A DNA stretch of 64,000 nucleotides from Parasponia andersonii (GCA_002914805.1 JXTB01000415.1:324710-388709); one strand, 5' to 3'; shown: positions 1 through 11,985, counted from the stretch's first letter. Numbers and translations: made by a program. Notes: a model not told the origin generated them from the letters alone.

Positions 1-181
1 CCAAACAGTTCCCAGGAAAAAAAGTGCACATTAAGCCTGCGAGTCTAATTATAGAGGAATATATCATAAAGAAACAAAAGCCTACAGCAGAGTACACGCT
101 ACTTTTGGGAGGAAAAACAAACACTGAAGAAGAGGGAACTTTTTGCGTATTTGAGTGGAGAAAAGAAAAAAAATGAGGTAC

Positions 182-1363
182 CACAATAGCGTTTGAAAGT
201 TCTTGATGAGCATCATCAAGCTTCACAGCCATTTTAGCAATTTTATGGGAAAGAACTTTCTGACGGGTTGTCCAATCTGCGTTTCTCCAAATATTTTTGG
301 GAATTTCACTCAAACCAAAGCCAAGAAGAAAGGCACCGGTTACCAGTCCAAAAGTATTTGAGCAGGCCATGGAAAAACCCAGAACACCTCCAGTCCTGTT
401 TATATAACAGTGATAAACATGAGAAGAATAGCTCAAATAGCTAAAAAGCTGACACATCAACTTTACCAAGGTGAGATAAAGACCAATTATTGTGCATCAC
501 GATGAGAAGAATAAGTCCAAAAAAGCCAATCAATCCAACAATCAGGTAGAAGACTAGATTAACATGTACACTAGTCTTCAATCTCTCTTTCACAGTGAAA
601 TCTCCAGCATCTTCAAAACCCTGAATAAGGGGCACCACAGCCCTGCTTAGATAAAAACATAATTCAAATATATGAGGAAATGTGCAACACCAAGTTGTCA
701 ATGCAATTTATCTACAAAAATCATCTGCACCAACATAAGCAGCCAAAGATAAAAGAAAACAGCAAGAAATTATGTAAGCAGAGTTTGAGAGGTACCAGAT
801 CAAACATGGATTCTAATCATAGAACGGAATGGATTAGAGAATACAATATGAACAGTGAAAGCAATAAGTGATGTACTGCATCTTTTATAAATAGCTGCTA
901 CCATAGCTATCATAACTATTACTAGATCGCATAAGGAATTGGCACTATATATTAATATAAACATATACGACACATATAATATATATATATATATATTTAT
1001 ATAAACAAAATATAACAGATTCAGAAGTTACTAATACAGTAATACACACAACAACTGCATCATGTGGAGCCTTCAATAGCAGTTGCATGCCTAGAAAATG
1101 AATTCACAGAGAGCACAACAATTCTAACAGATATAGCCCATTATAGAACCTATGAATCATATACTGACTTCAAAGAAAATTGATTAAGAATATTAAGGTG
1201 CATAGCATCCATTTTACACGTCGCAACAGATATGTATGGACGGATACCAGGCTGATAAAAAGAGTTACAGTTTGCATTAAGCCTACCAAGTTAACAAAAA
1301 CGTACTCCAATATGACCAGCTCCAAAAGAAAGAAATGCCTCCATTCCTGATCTCGTGGATCGT
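182..1363 (-). CDS. LMBR1-like integral membrane protein (LMBD2-A type), partial, 3 internal exons
   Basis: Three minus-strand exons join in frame: 1363-1287, 642-484 and 395-182, each with GT donor and AG acceptor. Junction codons work out (TG+G = Trp twice). The joined peptide runs FFWSWSYWSTFLLTW, AVVPLIQGFEDAGDFTV, a long hydrophobic span (VNLVFYLIVGLIGFFGLILL) and GVLGFSMACSNTFGLVTGAF, then a soluble stretch ending ELSNAIV. This order is that of the plant LMBR1 domain-containing protein 2 homologue A family (Arabidopsis At3g08930/At5g01460 type), multi-pass membrane proteins of poorly defined function; recognition is from memory of the family. At least three membrane segments are visible. 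The gene continues left beyond an intron that fills bases 1-181. The expected first exon is not found between 1364 and 2160 and may lie in the gap at 2048. No stop or frameshift is seen in these exons. Confidence 0.9.
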
Positions 1364-2160
1364 CTGTATATGTAAAAAGAGAATAAGCTATACAACTAAA
1401 AATTAAATTAATCCTTACAAACATTTGTTTCAAACGTATCATCAATTTTAGAAATGCTTCAAAAGAGTTGAACTTTCTTCAATTGCACTACTTCCGGAAA
1501 ATTGAAAACAACATACTTCCACAGAGCAGTAAGGAAAGAAATCAAAACCAACTGAATCAAATTAGAAAGATAAAGTGATAACTTTCTCAGTATGACAAAT
1601 AAGCTACTGGTGTCTGATATGTCACAACAACAGTAGCAATGTCATCGCATATCTCGTTTTGCATACCGACGGAAAAGGCACTTTCTTTCTCTATTTCAAA
1701 ATGCAGTGACAGAGTAACTAAACAAAGGTTAAATTAAAGACTGCCCAAGTGTTTCTTTGTCAAAAAGCCAAAAGAGAAACACTTGACACAAAGTGAAACC
1801 TTCAAATATTTTCTTCTTCTTCTGCTTCTTCTTCTGTATCTTTCACTTGCCTTAAACTAATAGTAAGTTAGTTCACATTGCAGATACCATAGTGCTCTAA
1901 ACTCTGACAAAAAACGTTAACACCACTCAAAATCGAAATCAACTTCATTCTTGGAGTTTATACATATACATATATAGGCATAAACCCTATCTTATACCCA
2001 AAAGAAAAATTGCCAAAACCAATAATTAAAGTCAAAACTATCATTCANCTCTCCTCTTCTCTCTTCTCTCTCTCTCTCTCTCTCCCCAGTTGCTCAAGCC
2101 CTCAAGCGGATCCGATCGCTGAAAATTTCAGCTTCGGTTCGCCACCTGACCTTAGGTCCT
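1364..2160 (-). other. Upstream part of LMBR1-like gene with single-N assembly gap at 2048
   Basis: No coding exon is visible here on either strand. Intron-like AT-rich DNA runs up to an N at 2048. Beyond it lie a CT-rich tract and a GC-richer stretch (about 2090-2160) that would suit the 5' leader of the minus-strand gene. The family's first exon should lie here and is absent, so it is probably lost in the gap. Confidence 0.5.
2049..2085. repeat. (CT)n / (GA)n microsatellite beside assembly gap
   Basis: CTCTCC-TCTTCTC followed by an uninterrupted CT run directly after the N. It probably lies in the 5' UTR of the minus-strand LMBR1-like gene, where GA tracts are common in plants. Confidence 0.85.
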
Positions 2161-4224
2161 AAGTACCTCACCGACTTTTATTTTTATTTTTATTTTTTTT
2201 AATGCGATTCGTGAAGGGGACTCTACGGTGCGCTCGTTGCGTACAATCAAATTTCCTGAGCTTCTTAACGTATTTGCGGTTTGTTGATGTTGGGCTCGAT
2301 TGGGAATTAGGCCACGTAATGGTTTCTGGACCAAGATATTGTGGCCCATATTGTGCGGAGGCCCAGATTTTGGAAGACAGAAATTGGATTTAGGGAGATT
2401 TGGTGGATTTGGACATGAGAAAAGGACCTTGATAGGATTAATTTGGGCTAAAATGACTTTTTTATAGGGAAATTACGGGGATTAGGAGTGTTTTAATTCC
2501 AATTTACTTTTTTTTAAGTATTTTTCAGATTTACCTTTCTAGTAAGAATTATTTATATTTGTAGTAATTTCGTGGAGAGAAAATTTTATCATTCCTGCAC
2601 TACCTTTCTTTCCATTTTGTTTCCCGAGGAGACATATATCTCTTTTTAGGTGACAATTGTTTCACACTTTCCTTCTTTTTCCATTTTCTCTTTTAGCTGG
2701 GTCCTTCTTTTCTTTACTTTCCACACTTTTTCCCTCATTCCCCTCACATATGTACAAACAAACTCCTCCCATCACTCACTTTTCTTTCTTCTTTTTTTCT
2801 TTTTAAATGAATCTTTTCTTTACAAACAATGCTCCTAGCATCGTTCATGGCTTCCAAAGAGATAAACTCTTCTTTTAGAGAGAGAAAGAAGATTTGTGAG
2901 TTAGAGATATTTCAGAAATGAATAATTGGAAAATATAGAGACAGAGAAAGATATATATTTATATTTATATATATATGAGGAGGAAAAATAAATCGGGAAG
3001 TGATCTAGTGTGGTAGAGTCTAGGGAGATTACTTGCGGTTGGGTCCCTCACGAAGACGAGGACGTTATCATGGTAGGAGATGCCTCAATGACGAGGTCAC
3101 TCGTTGCTTTTAGAGAGAGAAACTCCTATTTTAAAAAGAAAATAAAATTTATGAGTTACAAATGAATAATGAGAAAGTAGAAAGAGAGAGAGTAAAAAGA
3201 ACTTAGGGAATGATTGGAAGTATTTGGGCGAGAGTATGATAGTACAAATGTAACCGATGGTTATAGTTTCTTTTACATCCTAGTAAATATTATGAGCTTT
3301 TGAAGGTATAGACAACATCATAATTTTGTGGCTAACAATAATATATACCAAAAGTTTTATAGAATACTGTGATTATTTATGACACTTTTTTTTAGTATAT
3401 TTCTATTAATATGTTAGTTATAATTTTATTATAAATAGTCATAATATTGTGATCGATAGTACGTCATTATTTATAAATAGTTATAAGTCATTTTTTCCCC
3501 TAGATATGGATAGTGTTTTCCTAAATTTCGATCGAATTGCATAATACAGACCATGGATCGAGGAGCCTTTCTAGAAGTCATTTATATGCAACATCAATAA
3601 GTTTGTTTGTTTTGACATTGGTGATAAGTGTATGTGATGTAGATTCACACATATTGTGACACATGTTCATAAATTTTGTATGCATATTGTTAGAGATATT
3701 TTTTATAGTATAACTAAAAGTCAAACATCCATGACAAGTGATAACAAAAGATAGAGAACTTGTTATTTGATTTATTTTGATTTATTTAATTATACATTTT
3801 TCGTTCTTTTTACGTACTAAGAATCACATATGTGACAGATAGTAACAAAAATAAAGAACTTGTCATTTAATGCTCACTTCTTCTTCTTTGTCTCTGTCTT
3901 CGTCGTATGTCATCACTGATCTTTATTTTTTCCTTCCTTTAAATCCGAATAAACAAACAAATGCATCATTTATTGGACCATCAATATCCTTTTTTCCCCA
4001 AGAAACAAACAAAAGGAAAAAAAAAAAAAAAACCGCCGTTACTAGCTGCCAGTTCTCCTGTGTTTTTTTTTTAAAAAAAAATATATGTCAGTTTCAATTA
4101 GAAAATGAAAAAAATAATAAATGAGCTAAGAAATTATGACAATACCCACTCCAGTCCAATCAAATAAATCGGCGCCAAAACACTACTAATTCCCATAATT
4201 TTAATTTTTTTTTTGCATAAAATG
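2161..4224. other. AT-rich intergenic DNA, no gene seen
   Basis: Only short pyrimidine-rich ORFs without recognisable domains are present. Purine-rich GAGAGA stretches occur near 2875-2960 and 3110-3200. The phrases 'aaagaacttgtcattt' and 'agagaacttgttattt' repeat around 3745 and 3855, suggesting an old degenerate duplication. Confidence 0.6.
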
Positions 4225-4610
4225 TTGTGCTTCTTACAAAATTACAAGCCCAAATACCAAAGATTGAAAAATACTGTATTTTTTAAAAAATTCTAAACTA
4301 ATTTAGAAAAATATTACTTTATAAAAAGTTTTTTTGAAAAAATAGCACTTTTAATAATTATTTAGAAAAATATCATTTTCTTCAAACTTTATGTTTTTCA
4401 ATAGTACTCAAGATAACTAGTTGAATTACTGGAGTAACCAATCTAGTTACTTTAAGTATCTCATCAATTAATAAAAATAATATTTTTCTAAATACTTTTA
4501 AAATTAGTATTTTTTTAATTAAAATCTGAGATTTTCAAACAATTTCATATTTAGAAATTTTCAATTTTTGTGAAAATTTACCATTAAAAAAATAAAATTT
4601 CCACTAGTTT
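4225..4610 (+). repeat. Dispersed repeat family R1, copy A (about 390 bp)
   Basis: This stretch aligns along its length with 6776-7140 by eye. Shared landmarks in order are 'aagcccaa', 'tttagaaaa', 'agtactcaa', a paired 'taactagttga / tccagttac' block, and the end 'ttttgaaaatttaccat'. No ORF. It looks like a non-autonomous transposon or an old LTR fragment; the class is not determined. Confidence 0.6.
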
Positions 4611-5888
4611 CTTATGATCAAAAAGTTGTTGACACTCTAAAAATTATTATTTTTAAAAAAATGCAAAAAAAAAAATCATTTTAGTCCAAGTGAATCCTAT
4701 CTATGTCGTTTTCTCTATGGACATAAGTACTAAGTAGATAGGTGTAATTTCGGCCAAAATGACCTCGTTATATCTTTTTTAATATATTTTTTATTAGGAT
4801 AAACTTATTTATGACTAGTCATAAGGCCTTATTTGGCACATTGAACTAAGATTAGAGTATAGATTATTTATCCTAATCCTTTGTTTGTTGCCACACTAGA
4901 ACTAGGATAAATAATTCATATTCCAAAATTAGTCCCATTTGAGTGGTATAAATAATTCCATTCAACAATGATAATCCCACACATCATTACTTGTGAGATC
5001 CATTCTTTTTTATTCTATTTGTCATTTTATGTGAGCGATATATATTGTATTATTTTTGGGTTTTATAGTAAAATGAATAAATTTTGGATCCATTTTTAAG
5101 TAAATACCTATTTTTCAAATGTCATGACATAAAGTGACTGATATATTATTATATATACCAAATACAAATTTAATATGCCAGTATAAAAACTAATATACTT
5201 AAGACATAATTAAAGTTGATATATAATTAGATATACTAAGTATGAAAGTAGACATTTGACCATTTAACTATAAAAATTAAAAAATAAAAACTGAGACATT
5301 TATTAAAATAAAGCGTAAAAAAATGACAATACTCTAATTTCCTTTTTTAAGACAAATATGTCATTATAAATAAATGAAATATCTTATAACAATGTATTAA
5401 ATTTGAAGAAAGGAAAAATAAGCTCAGGCACACTAATGTAAATTCAGTTAAATCATGAAGTTTCATAGTTCATTATCTAAATGATGCTAGAGACTTATAT
5501 TAATTAAAAAAAGAAAAGGAATAAACTAAATAATTTAACAAAGATTAATCAAAGTCTAAATGACAAAATGAACTATAGGATCACTGATGCATATATCACA
5601 CTTTGAAAACTGAAGATTTGGGCCAATATCTTTAGCCCATAAGTGATACACCCCGTAAGAGTTGGAATCTAAATTATTGAAAAAGAGGAGTTCATATAAT
5701 CTATATGGATAAAGCATCAGATTTCATTCTTAGCATTACGAATGAGAGCACCAATATCTAATGAATGTTTCCGTTTGTTGATTATTTGCATCCATCCACA
5801 TTTAAAAAGCTAGTCTTCTGAAGGGATGCGTTCCCTTTTCTAATTTCTTTTTTTTTTTTTCAAAAGTAATTTTAATGAATACTCTTTC
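4611..5888. other. AT-rich intergenic DNA with a small inverted repeat
   Basis: No gene. A short inverted repeat (attatttatcct at 4863-4874, aggataaataat at 4904-4915) sits inside a segment starting 'ggccttatttggcacattg' near 4826 that resembles plant MITEs. Ends and target duplication could not be fixed. Confidence 0.4.
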
Positions 5889-5996
5889 ATGAAAAAATTG
5901 ATACTGTGTGTTGTGCTTATCATTGCTACCACCATTTCAATTGCGTTCGCGGTCGACAATTGTCCGTACTGTTTAGAGAACAGATTGTCATTATAG
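5889..5996 (+). CDS. Candidate small secreted peptide, 35 aa (speculative)
   Basis: An ATG-to-TAG ORF encodes a peptide whose first 21 residues look like a signal peptide: MKK, then a hydrophobic core LILCVVLIIATTISIAFA, with a plausible cleavage after AFA. The predicted mature part is only 14 residues and has a CPYC pair (VDNCPYCLENRLSL). I do not recognise the family. The peptide could equally be the first exon of a broken gene, because downstream DNA (to about 6050) is less AT-rich than its surroundings and then returns to simple AT sequence. No conserved splice pattern or second exon was found. Support rests only on the signal-peptide shape. Confidence 0.25.
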   Translation: MKKLILCVVLIIATTISIAFAVDNCPYCLENRLSL

Positions 5997-6775
5997 CTAC
6001 GTCAACTCTTGCTAAACGCTGCTAGGAGAAGTAGGGGAACCCAACGCTATAAAACCAAACAAGAATAAACGAAAAAATAATCTCACAATGGGGAGTAATA
6101 ATTAATTCTAAGATTGAGGACACTAAACTTTGCAATTGTTGAGAACAAATCAATATGCATATATGGCAGGTATATTCCACCAAGAAATGATAGTAAAACC
6201 TAAACTAATCATAAGAAAAACTTAATAAATACTTGTTTTATTACGCACATTTTTATGAGTATATGTTTTTTATTTTTATTTAATAAATATTCGATTTTAT
6301 ACTTTTGTTTGAAAAAATGCAAACAACAAATATTTTATACATAGAATGTATATATACATAAAAATTATATCTAAAAGTCAGTATATATTCCAAAATATAT
6401 AATACGATATAAATTTACATTGTAAATGAAAATCATCTATAAAAATCTTTATTTGTAAATGTATATCGTACATATTTCACACATAAAATATGTAATAAAA
6501 AACATGTATTTTTTAAACAGAATTTAAAAAGGGGTATTTGTGAAATATGATGCACAAAAACAGATGGATTGCCTTATTAAGCAAAATATTGCTTTCTAAC
6601 CAACTCGCCAACCACCAGAATTATTTTCTAAATATTTTTATAAAATGACGTAGATCTAAAAAAACATAGTCCATCCTATTTTTCAAAATTTTTTTTCTAC
6701 CGAGGTCTAAAACAAATGTGAAAAGGTCAAAGGCACACCAATTTTCCTCTTTCTTTTTCAAAGTTTCCTACAAAA
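5997..6775. other. AT-rich intergenic DNA, nothing recognised
   Basis: Mostly long A/T runs and TA-rich words. No ORF of note, no RNA gene, no clear repeat boundary before the R1 copy at 6776. Confidence 0.6.
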
Positions 6776-7140
6776 ATTTAAGCCCAACATCCAACAATTT
6801 GAAATAACCTGAATGGAGTGAATTTTTTGAAAAATCCTAGATTGATTTAGAAAATTATCACTTTTAAATGTTTCTTCATAAAAATGTCCTTTTAGAAAAA
6901 AAAATTTATTATTTTTTCAAAATTGGTATTTTCCAGTAGTACTCAACTACTCATGGTAACTAATTGAGTTAGTGGAGGTAACTAGTCCAGTTACCTCAAC
7001 AATAAATTAAAAGTAGTATTTTTCTAAATATTTTTAAAAATTCTATTTTTCTAAAACAAATCCAGGGCTTTTCAAACAATTTTGAAATCTGGGAATTTCC
7101 AATTTTTTGAAAATTTACCATATAAGATCAAATTCTTTTT
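6776..7140 (+). repeat. Dispersed repeat family R1, copy B
   Basis: Second copy of the repeat at 4225-4610, same orientation, diverged. It contains the central block 'agtactcaactactcatggtaactaattgagtta' and ends in 'ttttttgaaaatttaccatataag'. It directly abuts the LINE remnant that follows. Confidence 0.6.
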
Positions 7141-7149
7141 AAAATTTTT

Positions 7150-8310
7150 TTTTATAGCTTTGCCAGATAACAAAACGAGCTTTGCCGTTTTGGGCCCTGA
7201 GCAATTCTGGGACATTTCCAATGCATAGCTTGTACCAGGCCTTGATTCACTCTTGAGCCACTCGGCGACGACAAGTCCACTCTTCCTTTGGAAGGCCAAG
7301 ATTCACCCTCGTCATGAGGTGTTGTGTTGGAGAATAGCACATGACATTTTGCCAAAGTTGAACTCCCTTTTCCTCGTGGAGTTAGTTCGTTGCCCGTTGT
7401 GTGTTGATGAGATTGAAAACTTATTACACCTGTTTTTGGACCGTGTGATTGCGAAGCGCCTTTGGTTTAGCTCACAACATGGGAGATTCATCATGAAAAC
7501 TTCAGGTCCATTGACGCGAAGGATTGGTGTGCACATATTTTCAATGTTACCATTGTCCTACCTCTAAGGAGTTTCTCATTTTTTTTGCTGTGTGTGGAAA
7601 CCATTTGTAAAGAAAGAAACCAAATAGTTCATGGCGTAAAGATGTCCTAACGCATTGATACACGCTCACTACCGGTAGCAGTGGTCACTTATATACCAAT
7701 TATTATCATTGGTAGTGATGCCAATTCCCTTCGCTCGATAAAGATGGAAACCACCTCCTTCACCTTGGGATGAAGATCAACCTGGATGTTGCTATTAGAG
7801 ACAATGTTTCTATTGAAGCTACAGTGGTGCGTAACGACACCAAGGAGTGGTGATGGCAGTGCAGTCAAAATGCTTCTCCAGTGCTGATCGCTGGTGGCGA
7901 AAGCTTCTTGGATTGAATTTATTAGCAATGGACAAACATTGGAAGTTCGTCGTGATTGAATTTGATTGCAATGGCTTAGTCCAGCGATGGCATGCGAAAG
8001 GCCATGGTCTATCGGCTCCCATTATTGAACAAGCTCGTTCTGTGCTTATTTATTTCTTTTTTCTTTTTTTACTGAAGTTATAATTTCCTTTGTTCCTATA
8101 CCGTGTAACTTTTTTGCTCACAATGTAGCTGCACTGGCTTTTGCCTGTGATGTTTATGACGTCATCGATATATTTGCAGTTCCTACTTCGGTCTGCATGG
8201 ACTACCAATCATGGATGTAGTTGCTATCTTTGTTTTTGGTGGCATTTTAAGCCCTTTTCTTTTTGGCCTCCAATGAATTCCCAGTTTATCAAAAACAAAA
8301 AAAGGGCGGG
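7150..8310 (+). pseudogene. LINE (non-LTR retrotransposon) 3' fragment: zf-RVT and RNase H remnants
   Basis: The + strand at 7253-7567 encodes a zf-RVT-like domain, the zinc-binding region after plant LINE reverse transcriptases: LFLWKAKIHPRHEVLCWRIA, then RCPLCVDEIENLLHLFLDR with the CPLC pair and a following H. Further on, pieces in shifting frames look like the RVT_3 RNase H-like domain (for example NVSIEATVVRNDTKE near 7797 and VVIEFDCNGLVQ near 7950). The final part near 8120-8210 (AFACDVYDVIDIFAVP) resembles the tail of that domain. Several stops and frameshifts break the frame. It ends near an A-rich stretch (about 8288-8303) that may be the old poly(A) tail. The reverse transcriptase proper is missing, as expected of a 5'-truncated copy. 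It is not a host gene. Confidence 0.7.
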
Positions 8311-8424
8311 GGGGAATTCCTAAGTTGTTATCCAAAATAAGTTTAATCCAAGGTTTAAATATTACAATAAACTATTATCGGACAATTTGTGATTTTTTAT
8401 AATTAATAATATAATATATATATA

Positions 8425-8700
8425 TATACACGGTTGTCAATCTAATAAGTATTTTTTTTAGCTATAGATATGTAATATTTTTTTAGCCGTTGGATTACCG
8501 TCCAATAGTTATAATGAAATCAAAAAAGGTGATCTAATAGCTATAATGAAGTCCCAAAAAAGACATGCATCATTAATATTCTTTCTTTTTTTTATTTTTT
8601 ATAATAAAAAAATATACATATTAAATTTTCATTAAATTTTCATTGGTCAAATTATTTTTAGCTAAAAAATAAAAATATTATTAGATATATATATAAATAT
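8425..8700 (+). mobile_element. MITE family M1, copy 1, beside (TA)n
   Basis: Starts after a TA run with GGTTGTCAATCTAATAAGTA and a T run, then AGCCGTTGGATTACCGTCCAATAGTTATAATGAA. The same order is found in reverse at 10187-10425. It shares the inner block 'attttcattggtcaaatt'. No coding capacity. The right end is degenerate, within TA-rich sequence. Confidence 0.55.
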
Positions 8701-10186
8701 AAATATTATCAAGACACGTGTTGCAATAGGCAGCCTTTCACTCATGTTCTATGAAACAGAACAGTTTCCCAAGTCATTTCATCTTTTGCTTGGATCCATA
8801 TCCTTCTACCCAACATCCTCAAATTAATGTCAGTGTCCTGTTTGAAAGCAGTAGCAAAGTAGTGGGAGTGCACAAAAGTTGGGCCACAAAAAAGTCCCAC
8901 GTCTCCACTCACACAAATAAACTGTCAAATTGTGATGCTTCCTTTCTCTCCTCTCATCATTAGCAACTATTTATTTTATTTTTCATGCATTTAATTTTAG
9001 CTTTGAGCTTTTTAATTGGTTTATACTCCCTCTTTTGACCCTAAGCATGGGTAGCGCTTTAGAAGATTCTCATCTCAAGTAACCCAGACTTTGAGAAAAG
9101 CCTTGCAATCTTTCCTTTAATTTGATCGATCACCACTGGGTTCTTCATTTCTTTTACTTGCTTTTTGGTCACATAGGTGGCCTAATTTTTCTTTTTGGGT
9201 CTTTGGGCTCTTTTCCAAGACTGTACTTGAATGCCCAAAACTTCTTTTTTTTTTTTTTTTTAATTTTAGTATGTGGTGGGATCAAACCACTCGTGCCAAT
9301 ATAGCATTTTAGGCAAAACAAAACCCAAAAAAAAAAAAAAAGGAGGAGGAACTCTATGTAATGAGTATTATTGCTGAGGCCTGAGTGGTTGAGTTTGGTG
9401 ACACTTTCGTGTTTTTAGTGGCCTAAAGAAACCCTTGCATTACACTTTAGGATCAAGTTGACTAACATTTTTGGTAAAATCTAGAAAATAAAGCCGACAA
9501 TAATACATGATTGACATAGCCCAAAAAACAGAGTTTACATAATAAAATCTATAACCAAAAACCATTCTAATAATTATAGGAACACAAGACGTGTTTGAAT
9601 TCACTTTTATCTTTTATTTTCTGTTTTTTAAAACAGAAAAAAAAAATTATGAAAATTTGCTTGGGCAACCTTGTTTTTAAAAATGATTACTTAATTTCAA
9701 AATATATGGTAATAAAAAAATTCTAATATTTTTATTTTTTAAAACAAATCTCCAAAACAATAGAATATATAAATATTTATACACAAGTGCGTACATAAAT
9801 ATATATGTATATAGATATATAAATACAAGTCTATGTGATTTTTTCTCTCATTATTTATACTTTATTGTTTTTGAAAATAAATACTTGAAATAAAATTTGC
9901 CAAATATATTTCTTGTTTATAAAATTTGAAAGTCGAAACAAAACTGTTACTTCTATTTTCAATTTATTACAACAAATAACTAGAAATGAATCCAAATAAG
10001 TTCTGAGTGTGTGAAATATTTAATAAATGTTAGGCCTTCTTTTATGTGCTACTATTATCGTGCTACTATTATAATCATAAGTCATAATGCCATTGATGAC
10101 TTCAACTAGTGAAACGATATCCATCTCATGATATGACTTATTCTTGTGAGTTTAGAATAATAAGAAATATATATATATATATATAT
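8701..10186. other. Intergenic DNA, no gene recognised
   Basis: Short ORFs near 8751 and 9122 have no recognisable domain and are dominated by T runs. A (TA)n run sits at about 10169-10188, at the edge of the next MITE. A weak SINE-like phrase (ggtgggatcaaaccac near 9275) was too degenerate to call. Confidence 0.5.
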
Positions 10187-10425
10187 AGGGCACCGGTAGG
10201 TATTTTTTTTTTTTTACCTATGCATAGGTATCAATTTGGCCAATGAAAATTTAGCATGCACATTTTTTTATTGTAAAAAATAAGAGAGAGAAAGAACATT
10301 AACGATGCACGTCTTTTCATGCACTTCATTATAGCCATTGGATCACCATTAGATGGTGATCCAACGGCTAAAAAAAAAATACCTATCCATAGGTAAAGAA
10401 AAAAAATACCTATTGGATTGGCAAC
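10187..10425 (-). mobile_element. MITE family M1, copy 2, embedded in a (TA)n tract
   Basis: Terminal inverted repeats are visible: left end ...TAGGTATTTTT...ACCTATGCATAGGTA, right end TACCTATCCATAGGTA...AAAATACCTATTGGATTGGCAACC. The interior holds, in reverse relative to copy 1, the 'gccattggatcaccattagatggtgatccaacggct' block, itself a small palindrome. TA repeats lie immediately on both sides. Non-coding. Confidence 0.65.
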
Positions 10426-10440
10426 CTATATATATATATA

Positions 10441-10650
10441 TACACTAATTTAATAGGTATTTTTTTTACTTATTTATGAGTATTATTTTATTTAATTAAA
10501 ATTTATCATATATATCTTTTTATGATAAAATTCATTGCACATTTTATTTTTATTATTTTTTTTCAATTACTCAAATTATAATAACGATAATAATCCAATA
10601 ATTAAAAATATATATATATAAAAAATACCTACTCATTTATAGCCCTAGAT
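10441..10650. mobile_element. MITE family M1-like copy 3
   Basis: Begins 'aatttaataggtattttttttacttatttatgagta' and ends 'aaaaaatacctactcatttatag', which are inverted versions of each other. It lies just beyond copy 2, separated by a TA run, and has another TA run just inside its right end. The interior differs from copies 1 and 2, so it may be a sister subfamily. Confidence 0.5.
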
Positions 10651-11566
10651 ATAATAAAAATACCAACTTTAAGCTAGTAAGCTCCATTGACCAATTGCTG
10701 CCTGCCAGCGTCAAGATTAGACTCCTTATATTTCTACAACGATAGGATGGCTATATCACAAATCTCATATGTATATATGATTTGGTACTAAATAAACAGT
10801 AACGACTGTTTTATATATCTTTTTTCTTTGAATTTGAAATCGAATTTTTTTTTTCCATGTCGGCTTATTTTGGTTATATAACATATTTGTATTTCTAGAA
10901 ATGATGATATAGTCATAATTAATCAAGATTAAAAAATCGGCGTTAGTGCTATGAAATATTATGACTATTCAAATATTGTATTCAACATCTAAGAAAAGTT
11001 GAAGAGGTTTATGCATGCTTCAGATGTGATATTTCTAGGGAAAAAAAATAATACTTTTGAGTGAAACAGAAAGCTCAACAAAATCTATACATAATCCCAA
11101 TAAAATAAAATAAAATAATTAAAATTATTCCTCCTTTCCCTCCATAAAATATCCAATTAATGCTTATAAATAAAGAGATGCCTAGTATGCAAGAGAGGAA
11201 GTGTCCCATAGAAAAGGAGATGACATTGTTGAGTGGGGAAGAACTTCACCTAATAAAGCAAAAGAAAACAACTCCCATTGAAGATTGCAAAAGTGCATAA
11301 AGCCATGCATAAATTTCCCATTGAAGATTGCAAAAGTGCATAAAGCCATGCATAAATTTCTTGACTATGCAGAGACATATATATACACGTATACATATAA
11401 CATTTTTTTTTTGGTAAAAGATGTATACATATGACATATAGCTTTGGTTCGCGCGCCGATAGCATTTTCTAACTCTAACACCATATTGAAAAATAAAAGT
11501 TGAAAAGCAAAAAGGAGAAATAGCGGAATAGAACGGTGTTTCTTTTATTAGTGGCCGGTTACTAAA
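10651..11566. other. Intergenic DNA with an exact 43-bp tandem duplication
   Basis: No gene. The 43-bp unit at 11274-11316 (cccattgaagattgc...ataaattt) is repeated exactly at 11317-11359. The copies look recent because they are identical. Short minus-strand ORFs here read through the duplication and are not considered genes. Confidence 0.7.
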
Positions 11567-11985
11567 GTTATGTTTGGTAAGAAGGACGAGATCAGAAAGG
11601 ACCGAGAATTTAAAAAGGGAGAATGTGATAAAAAAAAAAAGGAGAGTAAAAATATTTTATATTGTCCAAAGAGAGAGATAAATAATAGGATAGATGGATA
11701 GTATTTATTTATAAAATTATTATATTACATATTATATTATTTTTTAAAATAATTATTTATCATAATAAATTGATCAATTCAATTTTTGTTCATTCTCATT
11801 CTTCTTCGATCCTTCTAATCTTGGAAGGATGCAATATAATGGCCTCGAAAGAGTTCTCCTCCTTTTATTTCTTCTCTCCTTCCTGCCAATCAGAAGAATT
11901 TTGTTCTCTCCCCACCCCACTCCTCTCCCTCCACTCTTATCTGTCTCTCCAAAAATACACTATGCCAAACATAGCCTAAGACCAC
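11567..11985. mobile_element. Possible MITE with TATGTTTGG ends
   Basis: Left end 'agttatgtttggtaag' and right end 'atgccaaacatagcct' form an inverted repeat about 400 bp apart. This outward-facing 'tatgttTGG' signature is common in plant non-autonomous DNA transposons. No clean target-site duplication could be identified, so the superfamily is open. Confidence 0.35.

Noticed and set aside
7253..7567. 104-residue ORF as a zinc-finger host gene
   Set aside because: It matches the zf-RVT region that follows LINE reverse transcriptases, and decayed RNase H pieces follow it.
9360..9430. tRNA-like or SINE-like sequence (ctgaggcctgagtggttgag)
   Set aside because: No matching B box at the right distance and no cloverleaf.
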